Counted from the stretch's first letter, positions 12,862 through 25,382 are shown. The stretch: 64,000 bases of DNA from Hymenochaete sp. R1 (GCA_019400425.1 JAFREE010000047.1:1-64000); one strand, 5' to 3'. Translations and numbers: made by a program. Notes: a model not told the origin generated them from the letters alone.

Positions 12862-14700
12862 GAGATTTTACCCGACGGCACTCTACATTCTTGGGGTTCG
12901 TGACTCTTGTGCTAGTTGGTTCTCGGATTGATGGTATGTTTAAATAATTGGATAATGACTAGGGATTCGCTTGATCTACATATATTATACATTCGACCTG
13001 TGTTAGGAGTGATTGTGGATTATAGATGAATTCACTCCTTTCGAGTTGGTAGAAGTCCATGCATCTGGCGGATGACTATAGTATACATTCGAAATCCCTC
13101 TTCGACTGCATCACTGCTTATGAGCTTCTTTGAAGCCAGAATGTAACGATGAGGGAACCATACACTTATGTATTGTTCCTTTTAGTCTCCTCCGTTACTC
13201 TACAAAGCAAACTACATGCACTGCTCGTATAACATAGTTCTTCGAATTTGAAACTCTTCCAACAAACTCCGCAGAGTCCGCACATCACATCTGCACGAGC
13301 CCACGCGTCTATCGAACGACCGCACCATACCACTCGAGTGAGGGGCGTTCGACTTGGAATGTGCGTGAGAGATCATTTGTTGGCTACTCTGAGCTGTGTT
13401 GTACATGATCGGTCATTGCTGGTGCTTGGGCAAGAACGGTTCGGAAGTTCGTGAGAGATCTGAGCCTCCGGCGTAAGAGTCGACCCCCTTCCCGCTCGAA
13501 ACACTAGCACTGGTGGTGGTACTTTATCCTTTATCCATATCGCCAGAACCCAGAGTCCATAGACTAGGCTTACACCGAAACCGACAATCGATCTTTGGCT
13601 TGGAGGCGAGTTTTGAAAACTACTAGTAGTACTAGTGTGAGTCTACTAAGAGATTGTCGCTGTAACCTAAGCTCAAACTTTTGTGAATCCCAGAGGTGAT
13701 GGATGTCGCTGGACGGGGCGAGCAACGACGTGATGAGCATAGTCAACGTCATTGATTTGAAACGAATCTCAGAGTGAATGTGTATTGTGTATTGTGTATT
13801 AGTATTTGGGTTTGGGTTGATCCGATATCCTAATTTAGCAGTAAGAATTCTCCGCCTGCGGCGAATATTAGCGCCGAGACCGACCAAAGCTCCACCACCG
13901 CTCACCGCCCTCGCAACCTCCACCGTCCGATCCTTAAGACTTCCTTCAAATACAGACCATCACCTCGAGAATCTTATCCTTTTCTGTCATTCAAGGTATC
14001 GCTGACATTGGTATAGATGGGCTTTGCGACTTGCGATGTAGAGCCAAAGCTTCAGGGAAACAAGCTTTAAAGCTCTCTTTCAGGCGGCGGCAGAGTTTTC
14101 GGAAAGAACTTAGCGGACGCACCAGAAAGCACTGAAGCACGCTGTCGCCGCCGAGGCTAAATCAAAATGGCGCACCCTCGCCATCATTCCAAGCTAGTGA
14201 TTGGCTTATGAGCTTCAAGAACCAAGAGCGTACGTACGTCTGGGCATCGGAAAACGATCAAGGGCGGAGATGATTTCCAAGAGCTAGTGGCTTGCGGCAA
14301 ACTTGCGAAGAGGTTTTACCGACGGGCTGATGAGGTGTACTGAACTTGAAGAACATAGGCGGGAACCGTTGAAGTTTTTGGCCGACGAACTTCTAGTAGT
14401 ACTCTGGCTGGCGCGAGCCGATTTGCTCGACAGCCTCAAGCGCCGACTGCCCCTCTCCCCCTTCTTAAGAGCTTGGCGGTCGCTGTGGAGCGTTTTCTTT
14501 TCCTTCATCCCCCCCGGTCGTTCGTCTGTTGTTTCTTTCTCGTCCAAAGGGTTTCTCCTTCTTTCCTCCTCTCACCATCTTCTCTCCTCCTCCTCGTCGT
14601 TCCAATCCCGACCAACCGACCCGTCCGCCTCCCTCTCCATAACACTCGCCCCCAACTTCGACCTCTCGTTTCCTCCAACTCCCCACCACCCGGACAAACC
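12862..14700. other. Intergenic region, no gene seen
   Basis: These 1.8 kb have no reading frame that looks like an exon and no tRNA-like structure. The palindromic TACTAGTAGTACTAGT is at 13621-13636 and CTAGTAGTACT is near 14393. The last ~240 bp before 14701 are strongly pyrimidine-rich and probably form the promoter/5' UTR of the following gene. Confidence 0.45.
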
Positions 14701-15833
14701 ATGATCCCCATCCGCTCTTTTGCCCTGCTCCTTCTGAGCTCATACCTCGCCCTCACCGTCCAAGCGTCGTTCGACGCCGTCCCCTCCAACATCGGCCACC
14801 TCAGCAACAAGCACCACAACCGGCACTTCTCCCATCGCCGTGACGTTTCGGCCTCCAAGGTCGTCTCGCCGTTTGGCCGTCACTCGAAGAGGGAGAGCAG
14901 GAAGAGGTGCAAGGCCAGGGACACGGACGCGGGGTCTGGGTCTGCTGCTCCTGCGTCTTCTTCGCCTGCACAGGAAGCGGTTGCGAGCACTAGTGCCAGT
15001 TCGAGCTCGAGCTCGAGCGCACAGGACGCCCAGCCTACGACGGCGAAGATCTCGCAGGCCAACGCTGTTCAAGGGTTGATCAATGTTGCCTCCAACTGTG
15101 GTGATATCGGTGCTACCAGTAAGTCTCCCAAACGAAAAAAAAATAACTCTCCTCATCCGCTTACTTCTTCCCCTTCCCCCTTCTTTCACTCGCACTCGTC
15201 CTCGCACTCGCAGAGGACATCACCGCCCTCAGCGGCCCCAACGGCAACATCGAGTGGCTCAACTGCGGCATCAACAACGGCGGCTGGAAGCCGCCCTTCG
15301 TGCGCATCGAAGACCTCGTCGCCCAAGACCTCGGCTCCGCCCTCAACAGCGGCTCCTCGCCCTTCCAAGCCTGCAGCGCCTACATCGACCAATTCTACCG
15401 ATACGGCGGCGAATACAACATCCCGCCCATCATGCTCGCCGCATTCGCCATGCAGGAGTCCTCGTGCAACCCCGAGACCGTCGGCGGGGCGGGCGAGCAG
15501 GGGCTCATGCAGATCACGCAGGACAAGTGCGGGCCGGCTCCCGGGGGCAACTGCCGTGACCCGGATTATAACATCCAGACGGGGGCGAAGTACTTTTCGG
15601 ATCAGTTGGGCGCGAATGGGGGGAACGTGCTGTTGACGATTGGGCAGTATAATGGGTGGAGGGAGGGGTTGACGTTCGCGGATGCGACGGCGGCGGCGGC
15701 GAGTGGGAATTGTAGGAGCCAGAATAACTTGGATTATTTGCAGCAGTTCGTGAATGGGTGGTTGCAGAACGTGGATGCGTATACGATCAGCCCGCCGTTG
15801 GGGAAGTATTTCAACTTGAATCAGTGTAAGTAA
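14701..15833 (+). CDS. Secreted lysozyme-like protein with a transglycosylase (SLT/GH23-type) domain
   Basis: Two exons, 14701-15118 and 15214-15833, give 345 aa. The first ~21 residues form a signal peptide (hydrophobic core FALLLLSSYLALTVQA). Residues ~22-140 are a Ser/Ala/basic pro-region with possible Kex2-type processing sites (HRR, KRES, RKR). The C-terminal ~200 residues form a lysozyme-like fold: IMLAAFAMQESSCNPE with the predicted catalytic Glu near residue 221, then GEQGLMQIT and GAKYFSDQL, matching the bacterial SLT pattern ES-xx-NP...GLMQ. Enzymes of this fold cut the beta-1,4 bond of peptidoglycan; fungi lack peptidoglycan, so a role against bacteria is plausible but inferred. 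A chitin-type substrate is the main alternative. The gene has one intron of 95 bp. Confidence 0.82.
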
Positions 15834-17050
15834 GTAAAAAGTGTCGGAGCGCTGCGTGTGTCGCTTTTTTGCCGTACCCGGTACCGTATCGTATCATAAA
15901 TCGCTCCCCTTCCGCTCGTTTCGTTTCCGACTTTCTTTCAATCCTCTCACCCCATCCGATCTTTACTACCTCAGACACGTCCTCGTATTCGCTGGGGCCG
16001 ACGTCTTGGCCCATACCCCAACCTACCCTCCCAGTATTCCCCCACATCATATCCGACGTTTAGTTACCTTTCCCTTTCTTTCGAATTTTTTTCTTCTCAT
16101 TTTGGCCTTCTCTTCTTGCACCCTCGACCTCGACGAAGGGAGCACCCTACATTGACTGTAGGGTGTTCCGTCCGTCCGTTCCTCTTCTCGCTCTCACATT
16201 TTGCCTTTTCGCGTTTTTCGCAGCCTTTTTTTTGATCCGCTGATTCGTGCATCGCGCGTCGCGATTCGTCGGAGAATCCGATTTTTCAGCTTTCTCTTCT
16301 CTTCCTTTCTTTCCTCTTCTCTTTTTTTTGTGTCGTCTGGCTTTCGGTAGCTCGTGGAAATCAATGAAATCAACGAAATGGGTTTGGTTTTGGTTTTAAT
16401 TTTGGTACTTGTCCTGTTGTGCGTGTGCGTGCGAGACGGCCATCCAAAAAAAAAAAAACGAAACCATGACACAACACGGTACTGGTACGTGAGGTCGGAA
16501 TATAACACGTAACACGTAACACAACTAGCAAACGCGTAACACATAAGACATAATATGCAGTGTCGGGATGCACATCAACATTAACATTAACACTACACGG
16601 ACATCGACACAGATACGAAAGACAAACACAGACACGAACACGGAGGGGTAATAACGAGAAGACGACGCGGTACTCGTACTCGTATAAAATCGTGTCGTAC
16701 TCGTGTCGTTCCCCGAGCCCGAGGGGCAAAACGGCGGTATAGAAGAGAGGGGGGGGGGGGGGGGAGGGATCGACCCATGCTCAATGAGCATGGGCGGGAA
16801 CAGGAAACATAATATGAAGTGAAGTACGAAGAGAAACGCACGAAGTGAAGAAAAAAGAACAGAAAAAGAAGAAAAGGAAAGCACAGAACAGAGCAAACGC
16901 GGAGAAGTTCGGGATAAGAGACGCGCGTTGGGATACTGGGTACTGAAAAGAGGAGAGGAGAGATAAGGGAACCGAAGAAAGAGAGAGAAAAACACGAGCG
17001 GGGGGAAGGGACACAGACAAAAAACATGAAACATTTTAATCGAAAACCCC
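15834..17050. other. Convergent intergenic region, no gene seen
   Basis: This lies between the 3' ends of the lysozyme-like gene and the bZIP gene. It is low-complexity: T/C-rich blocks at 15900-16340, GTAACACGTAACAC repeats near 16507-16540, a run of G near 16749-16764 and purine-rich sequence to ~17000. Long open frames here are compositional and have no domain. Confidence 0.45.
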
Positions 17051-18589
17051 TCAATCGACGTCTTCTACCGTCTCGTTCCCTTCTACCCCAACCACCGCCT
17101 GCTGATGCTGTTGCTGAAGTTGTTGTTGCTGTTGCTGCTGCTGTTGGTGCTGATTCGTCGTCTGGGGCGGCGGGGGCATCCCACCCGTCAACAAGTTCAC
17201 AATACTATCCGCCACCGTCCCGCCAAGCGCAGAAATCTCGCCGTTCGCCTGCTGCAGCGCGTTCCGGAGCGCGGTGTTCTCGATCCGGAGCTGGTCGACG
17301 AGCGTGCGGCATTCTTCCCACCGCCGGTTCGCTTCGTCGGCGCTTGCGAGGGCTTGGTCGAGCAGCTGGGAGCGTTGTTCGAGGGCGCGGACGTGTCTGC
17401 AGATGCATCGAGAGAAAGAAAGGGGAAAAAGGAAAAGTCAGTCAAAGTCACGGAAGAAGGGAAAGAAAAGAAAGTCCGACGTACAAGTCCCGGCGCTCCC
17501 TAAACGCCCTCTGCGCCTTCCTATTCTGCTCCGCCCGTTTACTCTGACTCAACTCCCTCTGCACCCCATTCTGATTCTGGTTCGGGCTCTGTCCAACCTG
17601 CTGCACCGGCACCAGGTTCGCTGATACCTGCTGTGGTTGCTGCTGCTGTTGCTGAGACGGACTTTGCGGGGTTTGGGGTTGCACCGTACCCGGTGGGACG
17701 GTCATTGGGACGGCGTGGAGCATACCGGGTGGGGGAGGAATCAGCCCTGCCGCGGTGTAGTCCCCTCCAGGGTGGGGATGGTAGTAGTAGTTCGGCGGAG
17801 GGTACACGCCGCCAGACGGGGGAGGCAACCCTGCATACATGTGGGGAGGCAGCGCGTGAATCTGCTGCTGCTGTTGTTGTTGTTGGTTCGGAGGCGTCTG
17901 CGGGGGAGCGGGAGTCGTGTTCGCGGAGGGTTGCTGTTGTTGGGCCTGCATTTGAGGAGGCGGGGGAGCAGTGTGTGGTTGGGCGTCCGCCGTGGCCGTT
18001 GCAGGGGACTTGCGTTTGCGGGTGTTGCGGATGGGAGGGGCGGGCGGGACCGCGTCACGCAGGGACATGTAGGATGCGACGATGTCCGACCCAGAGGGAT
18101 CCGACGACGACGATGGTGGCGGGTTGGAGGAAGTGGATGTGGCAGAGGTTGAACCGCCCGTGGCAGAGGTGGTCGGAGGAGCGTCTGAGGTGGAAGCGGA
18201 GGAGGTCGTCGGTGGCGGGGGAGGGATGGAGGAAGGGGAAGTCGATGGGTCAGGAGCAGGAGTTTTGGGTTCTGTGAAAGTGAACCATGTGTTGCGAGGA
18301 ATGAAGGCAAAGGAGGAGGAGGAGGAGGAAGAGGAGGCCGCATCCGGATTCGCATTTTGGGAGTTGTTGTATGCGGATACGGATGGGGAGAGGATAGAGG
18401 AAGGAGCGAGGATAGCGGGTGAAGAGGAGGACGCATACAAAAAGGGAAAGGATGATTAGCTAATGGGGAACGAGTGGGATAAGCAGAAGGAGAGAGAGAG
18501 GGATGCTGACGTTGTGTGTCCTGCTGGATGTTGGTGGTGGACGACGACTGAGATTGGGAGTGAGAGTGAGAGTGGGCAGCCGAGGCCAT
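17051..18589 (-). CDS. bZIP transcription factor, Yap/AP-1-like, Gln-rich
   Basis: Exons: 18589-18511, 18271-17485, 17396-17051; 1212 nt, 403 aa. The basic region QSKRAEQNRKAQRAFRERRD (about residues 269-288) has the Q-NR-x-AQRAFR signature of fungal Yap/Pap1-type bZIPs. It runs across the intron into a leucine zipper (about 290-345, with LEQRSQLLDQALA and LRIENTALRNAL). The flanks are Pro/Ser/Gln-rich with several poly-Q tracts and a basic patch TRKRKS, as expected for activation regions and a nuclear signal. No Yap1-style Cys-rich redox domain is visible, so oxidant sensing cannot be assumed. The first intron is long (239 bp, 18272-18510, GTCAGC donor) and contains an open frame of its own, so the 5' end is less certain than the rest. 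Confidence 0.82.
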
Positions 18590-19901
18590 GGTCGATGTCG
18601 ATGCTCTCCACCGGTTGAACGACGTCGTGGATGGTTGTAGTGGTGGGTGGTAGTGGTAGTAGTGGTGCTTATGAGAGAAAGGGGGAGATTATGGAAGAGA
18701 GGGGAAGTTGCTGACCAACGTCGACGCGTGCAGACTATCCTCACTCTTTTATAACCCACTTCTCGCTCCCACGCTCTTTCCTCTTCTTACCGATCAACAT
18801 CACGTAATCTATCCCTTCACTTCACTTCATCCCTCTCCCTCTCCCCTACTTCATGTTCTAACAGACACACTCTCACACACCCCGTCGTTTTCATCATCGT
18901 TCTCTCCTCCGACGTTTCATCCAAATACCGCCAATCCCATTGTCAATCCCATCCCATCCTACTCCTTGTCCACCGAGCCCAATCGCCCCCGGACCCCCTT
19001 CCCCGGTCCGTGAGAGAATGACGAAACAACGCATGACAAACGCCTGTCTTCCCTCATCCCTTACGGAATCCTCCTCTCGCCGAACCCGCTCTCTCCCTCC
19101 GCTTCCTCCCCTCCGATCCTCACGGCATTCCTAATTTCCTACTACTTTCAATTCATCTTCCACCCACTCACCGTTCCCCGGCCACGGCCAACCTCGTTCC
19201 TTTCCTGAAATTCCTCTTCACTTACTCTCCTGACAATCTGATAACCCGATACTCCCGAACCACCTACTACTGAAACGGATGTCAATGCATAAGCACACCG
19301 GACTCAAAACCGAACACAAGAAACGGGAAAAAAACACAGTACTAGAGTACTAGTCTTCTGTCGACCACTCACTTGACTCACCCCATCTATTTCCGTCTCC
19401 CATTCAAGCTCACGTTCAGTCTCGCCTGTCGTCCGTGTTATCAAACCACCTCTGACGGGGGTGTGTAAGCTATGACGCGGCGCACGCCGCATCGGCTTCC
19501 GTTCCGTTGCGATCGCCTAGATCACTCACCTTTGGCCGTTGAACCCGTTGACTCGATTGGCCCGGCGGAAGCTAATGGCCAGTGGCTAATGGAAACCCGA
19601 ACTCAAATCCCCAAATACTTATCTGTTTCATGAAGCAGCTTTCAGCTTGGTGAGGTCTTGGGAATCGAGCCGCAAGTGAGCTTCAACCAGATCAGCGCTG
19701 GATTATCTTAGGTTGATACTGTATTATCACACCTCGAAGTCGACCACTCGTACTCGTCGAACCTTTGACCACACATCAACCAAGACGACGCTCCGAGTAT
19801 CTTCTCTGGCACCTCATCCCATCCCATCCCATCTCAGCCGAAGCACCACCAGCCACCAGAGAAAGTCCTGAATTTATTGGAAACCCTCAAGTTTGCTCAG
19901 C

Positions 19902-19916
19902 ACTAGTACTAGTACT
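19902..19916. repeat. ACTAGT/AGTACT palindromic repeat
   Basis: The sequence ACTAGTACTAGTACT is a short self-complementary tandem. The same hexamers recur in other intergenic regions of the window. Confidence 0.7.
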
Positions 19917-20458
19917 ATCTCTCTTGTGTTCTTGCGTTCTTGCGTTCTTGGTCATGACCAACCCCAACCCCAACCCCAGCCCCAGCCCCGGATCCGATCC
20001 GATGAGAACCGGCGTTTTCGCTTGCTTGGGTGTGGTTGGTTGGCTGTGGTTGGGCGCTCACTCAGGCTATTCGTTGGGTTTTTGGGATGCCGTCGACGCG
20101 TAAGGCGTAAGTTCCCCCATTGGCATCGTCATCGTGCATTGGTGTTAACTGTTTCAATACTAAAAAATGAGATTGGGACTGGAATTAATATTGACGTTTC
20201 GTAGCCCTCGCCGGCTCTCGTACGCGTAGCGGCGGACGCGTGTCCCCCCTGCCGTTGGGCGCTCTCGGCGCTCTCGTGGTGCGTTGTGTTGCGTTATGTC
20301 ATGCTGACTTATCGTAACGTTACATCAGATCACTTGGGAGGGGGGGTGGGGGTGCGTAGACAGTTAACGGTTAACGGTTAACGGGTTAATGGGTTATACC
20401 TGGACCTGGACATGGACCTGGTGCGTCGAAGTACAATTACTAGTACGACTATCGCACT

Positions 20459-20482
20459 GGACTGGACTGGACTGGACTGGAC
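20459..20482. repeat. GGACT tandem repeat, about 4.8 copies
   Basis: Five-base units in direct tandem, read directly from the sequence. Confidence 0.85.
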
Positions 20483-20600
20483 GTTACGGTCACGGTTGGG
20501 CGTCGGGTATTGCTTTTCGTGGTTTCGTGGGTTTCGTGGTTTGGGTTTGTGGGCTCGGTGGGGGGTGGCCCGGGTGGTTGCGGTTCTTTGGTTTTTTTGT

Positions 20601-20629
20601 TTCTTTGGTTCTTTGGTTCTTTGGTTCTT
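20601..20629. repeat. TTCTTTGG tandem repeat, about 3.6 copies
   Basis: Eight-base units in direct tandem, followed by degenerate copies to about 20640. Confidence 0.8.
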
Positions 20630-21014
20630 CGACTCTTTGGCTCGGACTCGACTCGACTCGGGATTCTTTGGTTCTGAGTTGACTCGATTCACTTCGGTGC
20701 GTCAAAATAGGTCCCGGGGGGGGGGGGGGTTGATAACTTTGGAAAGGGAGCGTGTTCGTGATGCATGACGCAAGTGGTTTTGGCCAGCCGGTCGGTTGGT
20801 CGGCCACTGATGAAGTGGAGGAGGAGGTGGTGGAGGTGGAATGCCGGCGACTCGGCGAGTACGCGTACGCGTCAAGTATTACCGCACACCGGCAGGTAGG
20901 TAGTACTGCGTGCGTATCACAACGACGTCCACGTCCACGCCTACGCGCGAAGTCATGAACTTCTCATATCTCCGAGTCGCCCCACCGTTCCGTGCGGCGA
21001 CTGCCATTGGCACA

Positions 21015-21038
21015 TCCACGTCCACGTCCACGTCCACG
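21015..21038. repeat. TCCACG tandem repeat, four copies
   Basis: Six-base units in perfect tandem; two related copies lie near 20932. Confidence 0.85.
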
Positions 21039-21348
21039 TCCGGATGGACGGACTCAGCTGTACACTGGCAAGATCTTAACTTGGATGTTTCGAGTTTTTT
21101 GGGGGGAACTTCGAGGTGCCAGTGGAGCTTATTCGTATTTGTATTCTTGTTCTTATTCTTATCGCCTGACTGCCAGCGATCGAGTTTCGAGGTTCGAAGT
21201 CCGAGTTTGATGGGAGGAGAAGGGAAAGGGAGGGGGTTGGTGAGATGCCGTGCCGTGCCGTGCCATGCAACCCCATGATGTAACTCCCCAGAACGTTTGG
21301 ATCGGTTCCGAAGACAAAGATGAAGTAAGTGACAGTGAATACACTCCT

Positions 21349-21372
21349 CAGGCTCAGGCTCAGGCTCAGGCT
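21349..21372. repeat. CAGGCT tandem repeat, four copies
   Basis: Six-base units in perfect tandem. Confidence 0.85.
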
Positions 21373-22734
21373 AGCAAGTTGCCTTTTCCTTTTCAACATT
21401 CCATCCCCCCCCCCCCCCTCGCCTTGGTCACGGTGACGGTGACTTTTTTTTTTTGATCAAATCGAGTCGAAACTCGAAACCCAAATCCCGGGATCTGCTT
21501 TTTTCTCTCTTTGCTGAGCGGTCGGCTTAGGTGTTTGTGGAGGGGGTGGGGGGCAGCGAGACGCTCGCACTCGCGCTCGCGCGGGCGTGCGTATGATGGA
21601 TGGGGCGCGTCACAAACTCTGAAACTCACAGGCTCACAATTCACAGACTGCAAGTCACAGATTGGGATTGAGATTGAGATTGTAGGTCATGGCACAGATC
21701 ACAGGGTAGTGGCTTCAAGTTAAGTCCAATTTTAATGTGCTGTGTTGTGTGCCGCAAAGCACTGGATCCGTTTGGTGGCCGGTTTTCATTCCCGCTATAG
21801 CGTTCCGCGTGAGCCTTTCTTCCTGTCTTTATCTCTGGTCTTTACCAATATATTTGAATGCGCAGCCAGCCTGGAGCCTAGCAGCGGCAGGCTGCGAGTA
21901 CCACTGCCACTGCCGGTGGGTAGATTGGATACTGTGTGTCATCCCATACTTGAGCTTGTATCGATTTTGGCGGATAACGAGTATGGTATCCAGTCACGGT
22001 GTTCACTGCCAGTATCCGGTATCTGCAGGCTACTGATACTCACCACCGACACCATCGACATTTTTTCAATCGGTCGGTCGGTACTAAGTCTGGCGACCCC
22101 TCTCCCCGAGTCTTTACCTACTACGGGGGGGGGGGGGTTCTTTTTTGAAATCCGTCGAATATTCACTGGCAGCCTGAGGTTAATGTGAGGAGAATTTAAA
22201 GAGATTTGATATTTAAAAAAAAAACGATAGTACAAGCGATAGTAATACGTATGGTGAAGTCAGAACACTGCAAATACTGGCATTGGAGCTAGTACTACCA
22301 GTAGCATGCCACTGCTTTTTTTTTCAGAAGTTAACTTGAAGTCAAGCCTTCAAGTTGGAGACGCGACGAATCAACAACACTACTTATCATTTTAGCTTGC
22401 GCCTGCTTGAGATGGCCTTCTCAACCCCTTCTCCTCACAATGCACACATTGTTTAATTTTTGTTTTGTTATCCGACTATGCTGTGTTTGTGTTCTTGAAA
22501 GATCACCCCGTCGAGAGGTAGACAGTAGTGAAAAGGGATCAATCCGTTTTGTTTGGTGCATTATTATTGGTCCAGACGCGTTCGCGTTCATTCATCCGTC
22601 CGTCCGTCTTCCGTGTGCCGCTCACACGCCTGCTTACGTAGACGGAGTTCCAAAACTTTGGGCGCTTCCTCGATTCGATTCCTTCAATGCGCCTTGAAAT
22701 TCTAAACTCTTAGGCAACCTCACACGACCACACC

Positions 22735-25382
22735 ATGGCGAACGACACCGAAGGCTCCGCAACGCCAAGCACCCACACAATCCCCGGACCACCCACCCCA
22801 GACTCCGAGTCCTCAACCCCCAACTCACCTATCTCAACCACCTCCTCCATCCTCACCACCTCCACCTCCACATCCGCTTCCGCTTCCGCTTCAAGTCCCC
22901 TCACCTCCGATGCCGAAGGCGCAATCCTGAAAGACATCTCAGACGAGGACAAAGCAGAGGCGGCGCGGCTCAAGAAGGAGGCGAACGCGGCGTTCGCGGG
23001 GCAGGAGTATACGAAAGCTGCGGAGCTGTATTCGTTGGCGATTGGGCGGAACCCGACGGATGCGACGATTTTTGCGAATAGGGCGTATGCGCGGATGAAG
23101 CTTGAGGAGCATGGGTATGCTATTGGGGATTGCTGTGAGCTTGCTTTTCTTTTTTGTGTTGGGGGTGTTGGCAGCGTTGTTGGGCTTTCTTTGTCTTCTG
23201 TTTTCTTTTTGGGATGGAGGGATGGAGGGGTTTTGAAGATGCTGGAACGTGCTCTTTTTTTCCTTTCTTTTTTGTTTTGATGCTGCGCTTTGGTTAAGAT
23301 TGACTGACACCTTGTTTTGTTTTGTGTGATGCTTTATAGCGAAGGCTATCGAACTCGATCCTACATATGTCAAGGCGTTTTATCGGTAAGATATCAAATC
23401 CAAATATATCTCTGTCGTAGAATCAGGAAAACAGAAGTGATCACTGACGCCCGTGCCCATCATACCTCCCAAACGCCGTCGAAATCCTACTTGACGTAAA
23501 AGACGAGCTATATGCAACCTCCAGATCCTCAAGCACAAACTGGCTGTCGCGGATTTCAAGAAGGTGATCGCGCTCGAACCGCGTAATGAAGTTGCTCGCC
23601 AGCAGCTTGAGGTCACGCAGAAGCTCATCAGGAGGGTGGAGTTTGAGAAAGCGATCGAGATGGAGGAGGAGCAGGATGCGGCTTCGAGGTGTCGACAGTT
23701 GATTGCGGAAGGTGCGCTTGCGCGTTTTTTCTCAAGAAAAATAAACAGCTTTTATTCTGAGCAAGGAACTATTACCTGACTGACTGACGTTGTCCTTTCT
23801 TTCCATTCCGCTTTTACCAGACACCGTACACCTCGATGCCTCCTATGCCGGACCCAAACTCACCAGCACGCCGCTGCCAGATAGCAAGCTCGTGAAATAC
23901 AGTATCACGCACGAGTTCGTGGAGGGGATGATCGCGTGGTTCAAAGATCGGAAGGCGCTGCCGAAGCGGTACGTGTGGGAGATCGTGCTGGGCGCATATG
24001 ATGCGTTTCTTCAAGAGGAGAGTTTGGTGGATGTGAGGCTTGAGGAGGGGATGACTATTGATGTTATTGGGGATGTTCATGGTACGTTGATTTATCTGCC
24101 TCTCTCTCTCTCCCTACTTTTCCGTTCGGTAAAAATGGTAAGACTGACTCCTCGTTTCTGTCTATAGGTCAATACTATGACTTTATGCACTTATTGTCGC
24201 TCACTGGATTACCTTCGGAGAAACACTGCCTTCTCATGAATGGCGACCTTGTCGACCGAGGGTCATGGTCCATCGAAGTTATCATCACCGCCTTTGCTCT
24301 TAAATGCAAGTCGACCTTTATCCATCATTTCTTTCCTTATGACAAGGGTCGCTTGGACTGACTTTGCCTGTTGTAGGGTTATATCCCAATCGTATGTTTA
24401 TCAATCGTGGGAATCATGAGGCGAAGGAGATGAATCGGACATATGGCTTCGAGGGCGAGGCAAAGCATAAACATGGGGAACAATCGTACAAAGTATGTTC
24501 GATCTCGGAGTTTTGTTGGTATTTTAGGTTGTCTAACACTCCAACGTTCTATATAGCTCTTTGCTCACGTCTTCACCGCCCGTAAGTGTTTCTGTAAGGA
24601 TGTTGAAGTGAAAGAAAAAGTTGAATTCGTACTTCATTTCTGTCCAGTCCCTCTATCGACTCTGATCTCCGCGACTTCCCCTCCATCGTCTCCCTCCGAT
24701 GCGATCCTCTCCGAAGAGGGCGTGAAACGTTACTTTGTCGTACATGGCGGGTTGTTCAGTAAGGACGGTGTGACATTGGAGGAAATAAGAAAAGAACCCA
24801 GGATAGGCAGACAGCCGGGTCAGGAAGGCTTGATTTGCGAGATGCTTTGGACAGACCCTCAGATGTTGCCGGGGAGAGGGCCGAGCAAACGAGTAAGTGT
24901 GACGTTACCTATTTGACTGTTCGTGAGTGGATAAAATTGTCAATGTGCTGATTCGTTTTGATTTTAAGGGCGTGGGCATTGCGTTTGGGCCTGATGTCAC
25001 GCGGAGGTGGTGTGAGCTCAACAAAGTCACTGGGATATTCAGGAGCCACGAGGTTCGTGCGGATGGATACGCAATTGAGCATGGCGGACTTTGCACGACG
25101 GTACGGATTGAAGGCTCTCGATGGGTATTTCAAAGTATCTGATTGTGTTTTGGTTAGGTCTTCTCCGCTCCGAACTATGTCGACCAGAGTGGGAACCGCG
25201 GCGCCTTCGTGAGTATCGTTCATACGACGAATGTATGTTGTGCTTCCGGCTGATGCTTTTCCCTCCAGATACGCATAAACTCGTCGGGTGATTGCGAGTA
25301 TCGCCAATTCGATGCGGTACCCCATCCACCAATGAAGCCGATGGCCTACGTCCAAAGCGGACTCGCGAACATGCTCATGTAG
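22735..25382 (+). CDS. PPT1: Serine/threonine protein phosphatase 5 (TPR-containing PP5/Ppt1)
   Basis: PP5 is a PPP-family phosphatase that docks on Hsp90 through its TPRs and acts on Hsp90, its co-chaperones and clients. Exons: 22735-23134, 23340-23385, 23503-23711, 23821-24081, 24168-24305, 24377-24492, 24557-24581, 24648-24892, 24969-25100, 25158-25208, 25269-25382; 1737 nt, 578 aa. A Ser/Thr/Pro-rich leader of about 60 residues precedes three TPR units ([59 protein letters not shown]). The phosphatase metal and catalytic motifs are all present: GDVHG, GDLVDRG, GNHE, HGG and SAPNY. The C-terminus ends in [14 protein letters not shown]. Intron 5 (24306-24376) starts with GC rather than GT (AAAT|GCAAGT), and the joined frame KWLYPNRMF is exactly the family sequence. 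Exon 7 is 25 nt. Confidence 0.95.

Larger units (their letters stand above)
18590..22734. other. 4.1-kb gene-free region rich in simple repeats
   Basis: No exon, tRNA or transposon ends were recognised. The left part (18.6-19.3 kb) is T/C-rich and is probably the bZIP promoter and 5' UTR. The middle (19.9-21.5 kb) holds many short tandem repeats and homopolymers, listed separately. The right end is the PP5 promoter. Confidence 0.5.

Noticed and set aside
18708..19134. Plus-strand open frames upstream of the bZIP gene
   Set aside because: T/C-rich promoter-like DNA; the frames encode only Ser/Pro/Leu low-complexity sequence.
20365..20390. GGTTAAC repeats as telomere-like sequence
   Set aside because: Only about three imperfect units, not the fungal TTAGGG repeat, and internal to gene-bearing DNA.
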